Part shown: positions 1-8,969 of the stretch, piece after piece
Layout: each line of letters starts with the position of its first letter
Numbering within the stretch: the stretch's first letter is position 1
NCBI GenBank assembly: GCA_964598425.1
Contig: CAZRBV010000017.1
Coordinates: forward strand, 1-61,379
Source: UBA12567 sp964598425
GTDB taxonomy: Bacteria > Planctomycetota > Phycisphaerae > Phycisphaerales > SM1A02
Reading direction: 5' to 3'
Length of the DNA stretch: 61,379 bases
Position numbers and translations under genes: made by a program
Notes under the pieces: generated by a model
Databases searched by the model: none
Seen by the model: only the letters and a program-made list of their open reading frames with translations
What the model was told of the DNA's origin: nothing

Positions 1-51
1 AGCAACCTAGCGGTTAACAGCCGCTCGCTCTACCAATTGAGCTACAGGGGA
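1..51 (-). tRNA. tRNA-Asn(GTT), 3' end cut by window edge
   Basis: Read on the minus strand, the sequence starts with the acceptor strand TCCCCTG, then TA, a D arm GCTC...GAGC, and an anticodon arm AGCGG/CCGCT enclosing the loop CTGTTAA, so the anticodon is GTT (Asn). The variable loop begins and the window then ends, so the T arm and 3' acceptor strand are missing. The D stem and the five-pair anticodon stem are perfect, so this looks like a functional gene and not a relic. Confidence 0.9.
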
Positions 52-125
52 TCTGAGTTGTCGCCCGCCAAACCGGGCTGGGCGGCACAGAATACTGCCC
101 CCATGCCCGCCCGGCAATGGGTGGC

Positions 126-153
126 TTGACATTCTCCGCTGGCCCCCTATCCT
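126..153 (+). promoter_or_regulatory. sigma70-type promoter of rpmE
   Basis: TTGACA at 126-131 and TATCCT at 148-153 are separated by 16 bases, about 50 bases upstream of the rpmE start codon. The same -35/-10 pair with the same spacing occurs upstream of rplM, which supports its being a real housekeeping promoter. Bases 52-125 upstream hold no recognisable gene. Confidence 0.65.
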
Positions 154-203
154 GCGGGGCTCGGTGGCCATTGGCCGCCGGTTTCTTTGGAGATGCCCTG
201 GCC

Positions 204-434
204 ATGAAAAAAGACACCCATCCCGAGTACTACCCCGAGTGCAAGATTACGTACCGAGGGGAAGTCGTCATGACCGTGGGCGCAACTGTCCCGGAAATGA
301 ACGTGGAAATCTGGTCGGGCTCACACCCCTTCTACACCGGCAAGTCCTCCTTCGTGGACACCGCGGGGCGGGTTGAGAAGTTCCAGAACAAGTTCAAGGG
401 CGACTACTTCAAGAACAAGAAAAAGAAGAAGTAG
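204..434 (+). CDS. rpmE: 50S ribosomal protein L31
   Basis: This is a 76-residue bL31, a large-subunit protein that bridges to the small subunit. The N-terminus MKKDTHPEYYPE, the central SGSHPFYTGKSSFVDTAGRVEKF stretch (about residues 41-63) and the Lys-rich tail are typical. The start is the ATG at 204, with GGAG at 189-192 upstream; a reading frame open further upstream has no family similarity. Only one Cys (residue 14) is visible, so the four-Cys zinc site of the zinc-type L31 is absent and this is a zinc-independent form. It is monocistronic: its own promoter lies upstream and a hairpin terminator follows. prfA lies next on the same strand. Confidence 0.93.
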   Translation: MKKDTHPEYYPECKITYRGEVVMTVGATVPEMNVEIWSGSHPFYTGKSSFVDTAGRVEKFQNKFKGDYFKNKKKKK

Positions 435-456
435 CAACCCCCATTGCGTACCCCTC

Positions 457-490
457 GAAGCCGTGCCCCCATAGAGGGCGCGGCTTCTTT
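457..490 (+). terminator. hairpin terminator after rpmE
   Basis: GAAGCCGTGCC (457-467) pairs with GGCGCGGCTTC (477-487), with one T-G wobble, around a 9-base loop. TTTGTG follows. It sits 23 bases after the rpmE stop and before prfA. The U tract is short, so termination may be partial. Confidence 0.65.
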
Positions 491-551
491 GTGCGCGTCC
501 CGAGGCCGCTGAACCCGGAACCTCCTGCGCGACGATACCCTCAGCCTGCTC

Positions 552-1634
552 ATGTCTGAACTGCCTGACAATCTGATCGAGAAGCTTGAGGAACTCGCCG
601 TTCAGTTTGACGACTGCGAAGCGGCTCTCCTCTCGCCCGAGGTGGTGACCGATCACAACAAGGTCCGAGAGCTTTCCATTCGCCGCGCAGCACTCGAGCG
701 AATCGTTGGGCCCTTTCGTGCCTGGCAGCACGCTCGTACCGAGTATGCCAGCACCGCCGCGATGCTCGCCGATGAACGCGATGAAGACATGCGGGCCATG
801 GCAAAGGAAGAAATGGCCTCGCTCGATGCTGAGGCCAGCACGCTTGCCGAAGGAATCCAATCTCGGCTCGTACGGGCAGATGACGATGCAATCGGGTCGG
901 TCATCCTTGAGATTCGCGCAGGCGTCGGTGGTGATGAAGCAGCGCTCTGGGCGGGCGACCTGCTCGATATGTACCGCCGGTATGCCGAGGGCCGAAAGTG
1001 GCAAGTCGAGGATCTGGAACTCTCGGCAGGCGATCAGGGCGGCGTCCGGGGCGTGACGCTCTCTGTTTCCGGCGATGCCGCGTGGTCGTGCCTTGGATAC
1101 GAAGGTGGCACGCACCAGGTCAAGCGAGTGCCAGCGACGGAGTCACAAGGGCGGGTCCATACCTCGACCGCCACCGTCGCCGTGCTGCCAGAACCCGAAG
1201 AAGTCGAAGTCGACCTCGATCCCGGCGACGTCAAGGAAATGATCACGACGGCCACAGGACCCGGTGGGCAGAACGTCAACAAGGTCTCGACGGCCGTGCA
1301 CCTCATCCACGAGCCCACAGGCATCGAGGTCCGAATGCAGGACACCAAGAGCCAGGCACAGAACCGACAGAAAGCGTGGAAACTGCTCCGAGCCCGGCTC
1401 TTCGAGCGGCAGCGGGCCGAGCAGGAGGCCGCCCGGGCCGAATCGCGGGCTGCGATGATCGGAAGTGGATCCAGAGCCGAGAAGATCCGTACGTACAGGT
1501 ACAAGGATGCCATCGTGGTCGATCACCGCATTGGGCGCAATTTCCCGTTACAACCGCTTCTGCAGGGAGACCTCCAGCCGCTGATCGACGAGCTCATTGA
1601 GCTGGACACCGCCCAGCGGCTCGCCGCCTTGTAA
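552..1634 (+). CDS. prfA: peptide chain release factor 1
   Basis: This 360-residue class I release factor recognises UAA and UAG in the ribosomal A site and triggers peptidyl-tRNA hydrolysis. The PAT tripeptide in RVPATESQGR is the RF1 type of stop-codon anticodon (RF2 would have SPF). The catalytic GGQ is in TATGPGGQNVNKVSTAVHL, and the C-terminal RTYRYKDAIVVDHRIG is conserved. The length equals the family norm. The methyltransferase gene prmC, which often follows prfA, is absent here; a pseudopilin follows instead. Codon use matches the neighbours. Confidence 0.95.
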   Translation: MSELPDNLIEKLEELAVQFDDCEAALLSPEVVTDHNKVRELSIRRAALERIVGPFRAWQHARTEYASTAAMLADERDEDMRAMAKEEMASLDAEASTLAEGIQSRLVRADDDAIGSVILEIRAGVGGDEAALWAGDLLDMYRRYAEGRKWQVEDLELSAGDQGGVRGVTLSVSGDAAWSCLGYEGGTHQVKRVPATESQGRVHTSTATVAVLPEPEEVEVDLDPGDVKEMITTATGPGGQNVNKVSTAVHLIHEPTGIEVRMQDTKSQAQNRQKAWKLLRARLFERQRAEQEAARAESRAAMIGSGSRAEKIRTYRYKDAIVVDHRIGRNFPLQPLLQGDLQPLIDELIELDTAQRLAAL

Positions 1635-1698
1635 ACCACGGAACTCTTGGGGGCCCTCTCGGAGTATCCTGAAGGACTGGCTTTCTCGGAGAACACGC

Positions 1699-2853
1699 AT
1701 GCAAGCCCTACGCCGCACGTCCCAACGACCTGCCTTCACGTTGGTGGAGATTCTCATCGTCATCGCCCTCATCGGTGTTCTGGCAGGCATCCTGCTCGTT
1801 GCCGTCGGCGGCGCAACCGATGCCGCCAAGCGGGTCCAGACGAAGGCAACCATGGAATCGCTCTCAACTGCTATTGATGCGTACATACTGGAACACAACG
1901 AGCGGCCTGGAATCGTGCCCGTCCATGTGCTTCACGAAGGACATGTTTCAGAGGGCGCCTACATCACCAATACCCAGAACATTCTCCTCTCGTTGCTCGG
2001 CGGCGCTCGGGTCAGCATTCGTGATGACAGCGGCAACCCACTCGATGCGGCCGCAGAAGCCGAGTATCAGCGATTCAGATCTGAAGCAGCCGCCAATGAT
2101 GACAGTGCGTGGTACGAGTTCGTACTCGAAGATGAGCACCATCCCGTCACGTTCGCCGTCATCATTCGTCCACGCCAGATCGGTCGAGGTCCTTGGGTCA
2201 ACGGCAATCAGTACGGTCCCTATCTTTCCCCGAAAGATCACGAGCTGCTCGAACGGTGGAGTACTGGATACTCAACCGCGCCAGACGGTGACAGCAATAT
2301 TGGTGTCACAGAGGGATACACCGCCCTCCCCGATCTCAGCGACGCATGGGGACAGCCGATTCTTGTATTCCAAGGTGATCGCTCGGTTGGCCCCATCCTC
2401 TCCTTGGACGAAGACACGCTGGCGCAATTCTCTCCGAACGGAGTCGATCGGTACCTCGGCGCATCGCGGCTTGGCCAACTTGGCGCGAGACAGATCACCA
2501 AGCAAGGGGAGAACACGAGGGGAAGCCGCATTGGCTTGAACGAAAGCGACCCCAATGAACGGCTCTACTGGCTCTACCTGATTCTCTCGCACCCATCCAT
2601 GCGATGGGAGTACGGTGATGAAGATCAGCCCTCCTACATCGGCACAGCGAGAGCCGGATATGCCATGGTCTCGGCAGGGCCTGACGGTGTCTTCCTCGGC
2701 AGAAAGGACGGCCCGATCGACGAAGCAACAGGCGCACCGCGGGCCCCGAGTGATTATCCCGCCGGCATTGCGGACGCTGATGACCCGGCGAATGGCAGGG
2801 ATCACATTCGCCTCGATGACTTCGATGACGTCATCATGTACGGCGGTTCGTGA
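1699..2853 (+). CDS. type II secretion / type IV pilin-like pseudopilin
   Basis: The 384-residue protein has a short basic leader followed by the N-methylation motif AFTLVEILIVIALIGVL at about residues 12-28, a hydrophobic helix that would assemble into a pseudopilus. Residue -1 of the predicted prepilin peptidase site is Ala rather than the common Gly. Glu at +5 (FTLVE) is present. The long C-terminal part (residues 40-384) is a soluble periplasmic domain with no motif I recognise; it contains several aromatic and Asp-rich blocks and much resembles the large exported GspG/H-like proteins of planctomycetes. The start is the ATG at 1699, with GGAG about 8 bases upstream; an open frame continues upstream to 1597 but overlaps prfA. 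A TATCCT box at 1665-1670 may be its -10 element. No other secretion genes are adjacent. Confidence 0.82.
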   Translation: MQALRRTSQRPAFTLVEILIVIALIGVLAGILLVAVGGATDAAKRVQTKATMESLSTAIDAYILEHNERPGIVPVHVLHEGHVSEGAYITNTQNILLSLLGGARVSIRDDSGNPLDAAAEAEYQRFRSEAAANDDSAWYEFVLEDEHHPVTFAVIIRPRQIGRGPWVNGNQYGPYLSPKDHELLERWSTGYSTAPDGDSNIGVTEGYTALPDLSDAWGQPILVFQGDRSVGPILSLDEDTLAQFSPNGVDRYLGASRLGQLGARQITKQGENTRGSRIGLNESDPNERLYWLYLILSHPSMRWEYGDEDQPSYIGTARAGYAMVSAGPDGVFLGRKDGPIDEATGAPRAPSDYPAGIADADDPANGRDHIRLDDFDDVIMYGGS

Positions 2854-2881
2854 GCCCTGCACCATGACATCCCACAGACAA

Positions 2882-2912
2882 CCACAGGCCGCGATCGCAT
2901 CGCGGCCTGTGG
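2882..2912. terminator. 14-bp hairpin between convergent genes
   Basis: A perfect inverted repeat (2882-2895 with 2899-2912, loop CGC) lies in the 100-base gap between the pseudopilin stop and the cysC stop, which face each other. Its position suits a bidirectional terminator. Neither side has a U tract, so it could also protect the mRNA 3' ends or act together with Rho. Confidence 0.55.
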
Positions 2913-2953
2913 CACATACGCAGTGTCAGATTTCAGAACTGAGCTTCCGCAGC

Positions 2954-3568
2954 TCAGTCGAGCAGTCCGTTGGCCTGAATTCCTTCAAGCACCATCGCGA
3001 CTGACTCTTCGAGACTCTTCTCGCCGGTGGGAATGAGCATCTCTGGACTCTCGGGCGCTTCGTACGGATCGTCGATCCCCGTGAAACCCTTGATCTCGCC
3101 CGCGCGAGCCTTTTTGTAGAGCCCCTTGGGGTCACGCTCTTCGGCGATCTCCAGCGGCACTTCAACATAGCACTCGGCGAATGGAAGGCCAGCTTCCTTG
3201 TGAAGCTCGCGGACAGCGTCGCGATCCGCAGCGTACGGACTGATGAACGAGGCAAGCGTCACGACACCCGCGTCCGCAAAGAGCTTGCACACTTCCCCGA
3301 TGCGACGGATGTTCTCGGCCCGATCCTCGGCAGAGAAGCCAAGGTTCTTGTTGAGACCAAAACGGATGTTGTCGCCATCGAGTCGATACACAGGGCGGCC
3401 CTGCTGGCAAAGAACCTGCTCGACTGCAACAGCAATCGTGCTCTTGCCGCTTGCGGAGAGACCTGTGAGCCAGATGGTTCCGCCAGTCTGCTTCATGCAG
3501 CCCTTGCGCTCGTCGCGCGTGACCGTGCCGTCGTGCCAGTGAACATTGGTTGCAACCTGCTGAGCCAT
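2954..3568 (-). CDS. cysC: adenylyl-sulfate kinase
   Basis: This 204-residue APS kinase phosphorylates adenosine 5'-phosphosulfate with ATP to give PAPS. The P-loop GLSASGKST is at about residues 35-43, and the APS-binding DGDNIRFGLN, the ENIRRIGEV segment and the FISPY loop are all present, as is the KGLYKKARAGEIKGFTG lid. The start is taken at 3568 (MAQQVATNVHWHDG), matching other CysC proteins; a longer open frame runs 50 codons upstream into the sat gene. It follows sat on the same strand after 43 bases, so the two form a sulfate-activation operon. PAPS could go to reductive assimilation or to sulfotransferases; one TPR-sulfotransferase is at 16880-18367, but no PAPS reductase is visible. 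Confidence 0.94.
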   Translation of the reverse strand: MAQQVATNVHWHDGTVTRDERKGCMKQTGGTIWLTGLSASGKSTIAVAVEQVLCQQGRPVYRLDGDNIRFGLNKNLGFSAEDRAENIRRIGEVCKLFADAGVVTLASFISPYAADRDAVRELHKEAGLPFAECYVEVPLEIAEERDPKGLYKKARAGEIKGFTGIDDPYEAPESPEMLIPTGEKSLEESVAMVLEGIQANGLLD

Positions 3569-3611
3569 TGTGCGAATTCTCCAAAACCGTTGACTTGAAA
3601 GTACCGGACAC

Positions 3612-4805
3612 TCAGTTTGCGACAGGTGTCGCAGACGTCGCCCATTCGATGAGAACGTCGGCCACCTCTGGGCGGCTGAACTCTGCGGGCGGGCGTTGGC
3701 CTTCGGCGAGAAGCTCACGCACCTTCGTACCGCTCAGGAACACTTGGTCGCCCTTGATCTTCGGGAAGGTCTTCGCCGACACCATGCCCTGCGCCTTGTG
3801 GCTCCATGCGGCATGCTCAAACTTCAGCGGGATCACGTGCAGGTCACCCTCATTGAGATCATTGAAGATCTGCTGGGCGTCGTATGTGCCGTAGTAGTCG
3901 CCGACACCTGCATGGTCTCGGCCCACGATAAAGTGGGAGACGCCGTAGTTCTGCCGCACCAGTGCGTGCAAGACGGCTTCACGGGGACCGGCATATCGCA
4001 TCGCTGCGGGCATCACGCTCAGCATCGTGTACTCGGGAACAAAATAGTTCTCGATGATGGTCTCGTAGCACTTCATGCGAACATCGGCCGGAATGTCTCC
4101 AGGTTTCGTTTCGCCGACGAGGGGGTGAATAAGCAGCCCGTCACAGATCTCGGTCGCGCACTTGCAGAGGTACTCGTGGGCTCGGTGGATCGGATTCCGA
4201 GTTTGGAATGCCGCCACGGTCGACCAGCCCTTTGCTTCAAAGGCAGCACGAGTTTCGGCAGGCTTCAGCCGGTACTCGGTGAACTGCTCACCCGGCTCAT
4301 GCTCGGGCGTCACGGTGATGACATGGATGTCGCCAGCAACCAGCCAGTCGCCTTCCTCGACCACGGCCGAGACGCCGGGATGGGCCTCGTCACGTGTGCG
4401 GAAGACACCAGGCAACTCGATCTCACGATTGTGGGGGTAGATCTCGGTGACATCCATCACGGCGAGGAGCGTGCCGTCGGCGTGATAGAGCGCGGCTCGG
4501 GCGCCCTCGTTCAAAGTTGCCTTGACTGCATCATCGACAGCGAGCGTCACGGGAATCGGGAACACCGTCCCGTTCGAGAGCCGCATGTCATTGCAGATCG
4601 ACTCGAAGTCAGCCTTACCGACAAAGCCGGTCAGCGGGCTGAAGGCGCCGATGGCGATCATCTCAAGATCGCAAGCCTGCTTCGACGAAAGTTCGATCTG
4701 AGGAAGCCCGGCGGCCTCCTCACGAAGTGCTGCGGCGTCGGCCTCGGACACAATTCGATTGACGAGTGTCCCGCCATGCGGGGGTACCAACGAACATGCT
4801 GACAT
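3612..4805 (-). CDS. sat: sulfate adenylyltransferase (ATP sulfurylase)
   Basis: The 397-residue homo-oligomeric ATP sulfurylase makes APS and pyrophosphate from ATP and sulfate in the cytoplasm. The nucleotide-binding QTRNPIHRAHEYL and GRDHAGVGDYYG motifs and the PUA-like N-terminal domain with IGAFSPLTGFV are clear. The start is the ATG at 4805 because GGAGAGAT lies directly upstream; the open frame extends 32 more codons without similarity. It is the single-chain Sat type, not CysD/CysN. It is the first gene of the sat-cysC operon. Divergent or upstream neighbours are unrelated. Confidence 0.95.
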   Translation of the reverse strand: MSACSLVPPHGGTLVNRIVSEADAAALREEAAGLPQIELSSKQACDLEMIAIGAFSPLTGFVGKADFESICNDMRLSNGTVFPIPVTLAVDDAVKATLNEGARAALYHADGTLLAVMDVTEIYPHNREIELPGVFRTRDEAHPGVSAVVEEGDWLVAGDIHVITVTPEHEPGEQFTEYRLKPAETRAAFEAKGWSTVAAFQTRNPIHRAHEYLCKCATEICDGLLIHPLVGETKPGDIPADVRMKCYETIIENYFVPEYTMLSVMPAAMRYAGPREAVLHALVRQNYGVSHFIVGRDHAGVGDYYGTYDAQQIFNDLNEGDLHVIPLKFEHAAWSHKAQGMVSAKTFPKIKGDQVFLSGTKVRELLAEGQRPPAEFSRPEVADVLIEWATSATPVAN

Positions 4806-4913
4806 GGTGATCTCTCCAGAATCGGGGGGAAACGACCGATCGTAGAAAAACCTCGCCGCATATGGGACATCGGCGGGCCACAAAGCCCAAAAAACGGTCA
4901 CATCGTGGAATGA

Positions 4914-5879
4914 TCAGTCCTGATTCTGGCCGCGACCACCGCCCCGTCCCCCGCGACCGCCCGATGAGCCCGGGAACCCTCCACCACCGCGGCGACCATT
5001 TCGCCTCTTCATGGACTGACGCAACTTGGCTATCGCGGCCTGATCCCCCAGAATGGCCCGCATTTCTTCCTGCTGCTCCGGCGTCAGCGCATCCCACAGC
5101 TTCTCCTGCGCTTCTGCCATCTTCTGCTTCAATTCCTTCATCTTCGCTCGCTGCGTTCGGCGGGCCTCCTCCTGCTCGCGTGAATCAGGGTTCGCCTGAT
5201 CGCGATCGCGGCCCCCGTTGCCTCGATCTGCACCGCCGCGGCGATCTCGCTTGGGACGCTGCCGCCGCAGAGACTCTACGGTTCGTTCGGCTTCCTCCCG
5301 CTGCGCATCGGTGAGATCGAGTGAGAGATAGACGAGCCCCCAGGTTCGCGGATCCACCTCCCCGCCGCCCTGCATTGCCGATGCGACGAGTCTTTCTTTG
5401 GTCGTACCCTCGGCGATCCACTTCCGAATACGTTCAATCTCCACCTTGCTCAGTGGATCACCCTTAGAGGGCATGATGTCCTCATGGCCTTCAGGAAGCA
5501 TGACTCGTTCAAGAAGGATGCTCTCGTCAGGCTTTCCCGGAATGACCACCCAGTCCTGCGAGTCGCCTTTGAAGAGGGCGTCGATTGGGACAAGTCGGAC
5601 GCCACCCTTCTGCTTTTCAGGGCCGTGACATGAGCCACACCGCTGCTGCAGCATGCCCTGCAAGCCAGAGCCGCCACGCGGACCCGAAAGTCCTTCGCCC
5701 ATCGCCCGGCCACCAGAGGGCCCTGGTTCGCTGTCAACATCCGGCCCACCAAGGGGCGCAGCCCCGGAGTCTGCTTCACCGGATTGACGAGCGGCATCCT
5801 CCGGATTGGTCGGGTCCCACTGAGGTGCCATCACAAGTGCAAGAATCGACAGAGCCACTGGTGTAAGCATCGGTGTCAT
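4914..5879 (-). CDS. planctomycete-type cytochrome c with LTxxQ tail
   Basis: The 321-residue exported protein has an N-terminal hydrophobic signal (about residues 3-20) and a low-complexity linker. A planctomycete cytochrome c domain follows, with haem site CGSCH at 81-85, and MPSKGDPL at 136-143, where Met136 is the likely second iron ligand. Two LTxxQ motifs come next (LTDAQ 189-193, LTPEQ 265-269) separated by an Arg/Gly/Asp-rich and a coiled-coil region, and the tail is Gly/Arg-rich. LTxxQ motifs are known from CpxP/Spy-type periplasmic proteins. The start at 5879 has GGGAG 8 bases upstream. Electron-transfer partner unknown; the DUF1549/DUF1553 partners usual for this cytochrome domain are not next to it. 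Confidence 0.8.
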   Translation of the reverse strand: MTPMLTPVALSILALVMAPQWDPTNPEDAARQSGEADSGAAPLGGPDVDSEPGPSGGRAMGEGLSGPRGGSGLQGMLQQRCGSCHGPEKQKGGVRLVPIDALFKGDSQDWVVIPGKPDESILLERVMLPEGHEDIMPSKGDPLSKVEIERIRKWIAEGTTKERLVASAMQGGGEVDPRTWGLVYLSLDLTDAQREEAERTVESLRRQRPKRDRRGGADRGNGGRDRDQANPDSREQEEARRTQRAKMKELKQKMAEAQEKLWDALTPEQQEEMRAILGDQAAIAKLRQSMKRRNGRRGGGGFPGSSGGRGGRGGGRGQNQD

Positions 5880-5998
5880 ATGACGTACTCCCTGTGAGTG
5901 TGCTGCGGCCCTCGCCAGACCTCCCATGGGTCTCGATACCATCTTACGACTCGGCCCTCCTTGCCATCCCCCTCCTCAACAGGAGTACTGCTGTGCCA

Positions 5999-6891
5999 AT
6001 GACAGAAGCAACCGTCCTGGACGCACTCTCTCAAGTCATGGACCCCGATCTGAAGCGAGATCTCGTCACGCTTGGAATGATTCGGTCGGCCAAAGTCGAT
6101 GGCGGTTCCGTTCAGATCATCATCGAGTTGGCAACACCCGCCGCCCCCACGAAAGATCACATCATGGCCAGTGCAGTGGCGGCCATCGAGGCTGCCGGCG
6201 CCAAACCAGGGACCGTCCACATCGAGTTCACCACAGCACCTGCCGCTGCAGACCGGCCAGTGCTCCCGGGCGTCACGCATGTCGTTGCGGTCGGGGCGGG
6301 TAAAGGCGGTGTTGGGAAGTCGACGATTTCGACCCTGCTTGCGCTCGGTCTCGCGCGAGCCGGGGCCCGCTGCGGACTCCTCGACGGAGACATCTACGGT
6401 CCCTCTCTGGGCACCATGCTCGGCCTCGATGATCTCGAGCCGATGGCCAAAGGCGACATGCTGATCCCGTTCGATGTGCACGGCATCAAGGCCATGACCA
6501 TCGGTAAACTTGTCGATCCCGAGAAACCCATGATCTGGCGCGGGCCGATGGCGCACAAAGCCTTTCAGCAATTGCTTCTGCAGACAGAGTGGGGTGAGCT
6601 CGACTACCTCATCGTGGACCTTCCGCCGGGAACCGGAGACGTTCCACTGTCTCTCTCGCAGGCACTTCCCCTCTCTGGAGCCGTCATCGTCTGCACTCCG
6701 CAGCGGGTCGCCCAAGACGACGCCCGCCGCGCCGTTCGCATGTTTGGCGAGCTCGGCGTACCTGTGGTTGGACTCGTTGAGAATATGAGCTGGTTCGTCA
6801 CCGATGAGGGCACGGAGTATGACCTTTTCGGGCGAGGCGGTGCCGAACGGATGGCGGCGGAGATGGAGCTGCCGTTTCTTGGGCCGCTGCC
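5999..6891 (+). CDS. mrp: Mrp/NBP35-family Fe-S carrier ATPase, 3' end in gap
   Basis: The visible 297 codons cover an N-terminal MIP18/DUF59 domain (about residues 1-85) and a MinD/ParA-like ATPase with deviant Walker A GAGKGGVGKS, YGPS, WRGPMAHKAF and the Walker B segment YLIVDLPPGTGD. Proteins of this family bind and transfer Fe-S clusters in the cytoplasm. The start is the ATG at 5999 because AGGAG lies at 5981-5985; the frame is open further upstream but has no family similarity. The 3' end, including the usual CxxC cluster site, lies in the 100-N gap, so the cluster ligands cannot be checked. It is divergent from the cytochrome c gene, 119 bases away. Confidence 0.93.
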
Positions 6892-6991
6892 NNNNNNNNN
6901 NNNNNNNNNNNNNNNNNNNNNNNNNNNNNNNNNNNNNNNNNNNNNNNNNNNNNNNNNNNNNNNNNNNNNNNNNNNNNNNNNNNNNNNNNNN
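6892..6991. other. scaffold gap (100 N)
   Basis: Exactly 100 N join two contigs. The plus-strand mrp gene enters from the left and the minus-strand CPBP gene from the right; both lose their 3' ends here, so the real missing length is unknown. Confidence 0.99.
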
Positions 6992-8331
6992 ACAATGCTT
7001 CCTCGCCACTCTCGCGCCAGCGCAAATGCCACTGCCATCGCAGTCAGAACTGGCACTGCCAACATGCCCTGTGGATGAATGAGCGCAAACACCAGCGACG
7101 TGGCGGCAGCGGCAACAGCCACGGCGGCCCACCGCGGAAACCTCGCTGACGCAGTACGAATCTGCCGGTAGAGCACGCCGCGAAACATGGTTTCCTCAAC
7201 GATTGGGGCCGCAATGCTGGCAAGCACAAGAACCTGAACGCGGACAAGCCACCCACCGCCTGCCACCTCAGCCACGATCGGGTGCGCTGCAGCGCCGGCA
7301 CCAGCTTCCGGGGCCGTGAGAAAGATCAGCAGCAATGTGATGAGCAGTCCGACCGCCACGATTGGAATCGCCATCATGTACCCAATCACACCGCAGCCCA
7401 GTTCTGCAGCGAGCCCGGCCCCTCGGGTCCAGCCAATGTCAGCTAGTACGTCCTTCCACGGCACACCGCGAAGAACAGGCCATGCCAGGGCGAACAGACT
7501 CAGAAAGAAGGCAAGAAGCGCGGGGGCCATGTGCCACTCCGATTCATGCAGCACGTCCGGGATGACCGCGACCGCCATGAGTACTTGAAAGAGAATGATC
7601 CAGACCGCAAAGGTCTCGGCATACACGCCATCCCACGAACGTGCCGGCGCAATCATTTGCGGCATGTGCCGCTGCACTGCACGCACGATGAAGAGCACCA
7701 ACAGCACGAGGCCGACAACCCCAACAACTCCGAGCACAAGAAGAGCCACCATCATCATCATGGCTACGACAACAGATTGCTCCACGATCGGCTTCAACTG
7801 CTCGGCGCGCTCTTCGCTGGCAGCGTCGACGGCCACCTGGCCGAACCATCCCAGCTGCTCCTCCATATCACATGTGATCGCGTCGCTGGCACTTCCTGCA
7901 AAGATGCGATCCAGCCCGTCGATCTGGGCCATGTGCCGTTCACTTGGAACGACCCCGTCTGCCGAGAGCTGCGTTTGAAGATCCGCCAGCCACTTGCGGC
8001 CAGCTTCGGGGCCACCAATCGCGGCGGCAATTGCTGCCAGACGAAGCCTGCGATTGAGATCGGTGGAGCGGTTGATCTGCTCCAATGCGGCGGCGCCTGT
8101 TCCAGGTGCCATCGCCTCCTGGGCAATCACAAACCGCGATTCCATCTCCAGCGTGGCGTCGTCAACCGGCGAAACTGGCCCCTCTTGGGTGGCTGCATCA
8201 CCACCGCCTCCCAACACGGTCAGGAGCACCAGCACGAGAATCACCCCCCACGCGACGATTGGGAAGGTCCTCTTGGGGCGGCTGGCAGGTGTGGATGTCG
8301 CCTGGGAAGCCCCACGCATCAAATCAGTCAT
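6992..8331 (-). CDS. CPBP-family intramembrane metalloprotease, 3' end in gap
   Basis: About 446 residues are visible from the ATG at 8331. After one N-terminal membrane segment (about residues 24-41) comes a soluble, Ala-rich region of some 150 residues, then several membrane helices and the CPBP (CAAX protease and bacteriocin-processing) core with EETMFRG (the EExxxR motif) and the downstream LIHPQG His motif. These residues place it among active-type intramembrane peptidases, although the substrate is unknown. The soluble insertion between helix 1 and helix 2 is larger than in short CPBP proteins. The C-terminus is lost in the gap. Confidence 0.85.
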
Positions 8332-8401
8332 GGACTCCAGCCTAGCAGGCCTCTGCCCCCATTTGAGGGCCCTGGGGCGCGGCCTCCTCCCCCCGCTGCC
8401 C

Positions 8402-8429
8402 TTGACACCACAGCCGGGTGCGGTATCCT
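8402..8429 (+). promoter_or_regulatory. sigma70-type promoter of rplM-rpsI
   Basis: TTGACA (8402-8407) and TATCCT (8424-8429) are separated by 16 bases. The hexamers and the spacing equal those before rpmE. The rplM start lies 80 bases downstream, leaving a leader of about 70 bases. Confidence 0.7.
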
Positions 8430-8509
8430 CCTCGGTTCGCTGCGGCCCGCCGCAGTTTCGTTGTTCTCATGGGACCTTGCAGGCTCCCTCGGTACTGGAG
8501 ATGTCCGAT

Positions 8510-8944
8510 ATGCCCCGCCAAACGACCTTTCTCAAGTCTGGAGACGTCAACGCCCAGTGGCGACACGTCGATGCCGAAGGGCAAGTGCTTGGACGCATGG
8601 CCGTCGAGATTGCTCGAGTGCTGATGGGCAAGCATCGGCCTGACTGGACTCCACATGTTGACTGCGGCGACTACGTCGTCGTGACCAACGCCGACAAGAT
8701 CGTGCTCACGGGCCGCAAGGCTGAGCAGCGAATGGTGAAGTCATACTCCGGGTATCCGGGCGGACTTCGCCTGCGGAGCGTCGGCTCCATCATGGAAAAG
8801 CACCCCGAGCGTGTGGTCGAGCAGGCCGTTCGTCGCATGCTCCCGAAGACCCGCCTGGGTCGCCAGATGTTCAAGAAACTGAAGGTCTACGCAGGAAGCG
8901 AACATCCGCACACTGCACAGGCACCGACGCCGCTTGCCGGCTGA
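8510..8944 (+). CDS. rplM: 50S ribosomal protein L13
   Basis: The 144-residue uL13 binds 23S rRNA early in 50S assembly. WRHVDAEGQVLGRMAVEIAR, the VVVTNADKIVLTGRKAEQ stretch and the YSGYPGGLR motif are characteristic. The ATG at 8510 is preferred over one at 8501 because GGAG at 8497-8500 is nine bases before it. Together with rpsI, 25 bases downstream, it forms the usual rplM-rpsI operon. Confidence 0.96.
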   Translation: MPRQTTFLKSGDVNAQWRHVDAEGQVLGRMAVEIARVLMGKHRPDWTPHVDCGDYVVVTNADKIVLTGRKAEQRMVKSYSGYPGGLRLRSVGSIMEKHPERVVEQAVRRMLPKTRLGRQMFKKLKVYAGSEHPHTAQAPTPLAG

Positions 8945-8969
8945 TTCACCCGAACGAGATTCGAACCAG

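Noticed and set aside
321..1115. 264-codon minus-strand open frame
   Set aside because: Antisense to rpmE and prfA, both certain genes.
3696..4802. 368-codon plus-strand open frame
   Set aside because: Antisense to sat, whose catalytic motifs are intact.
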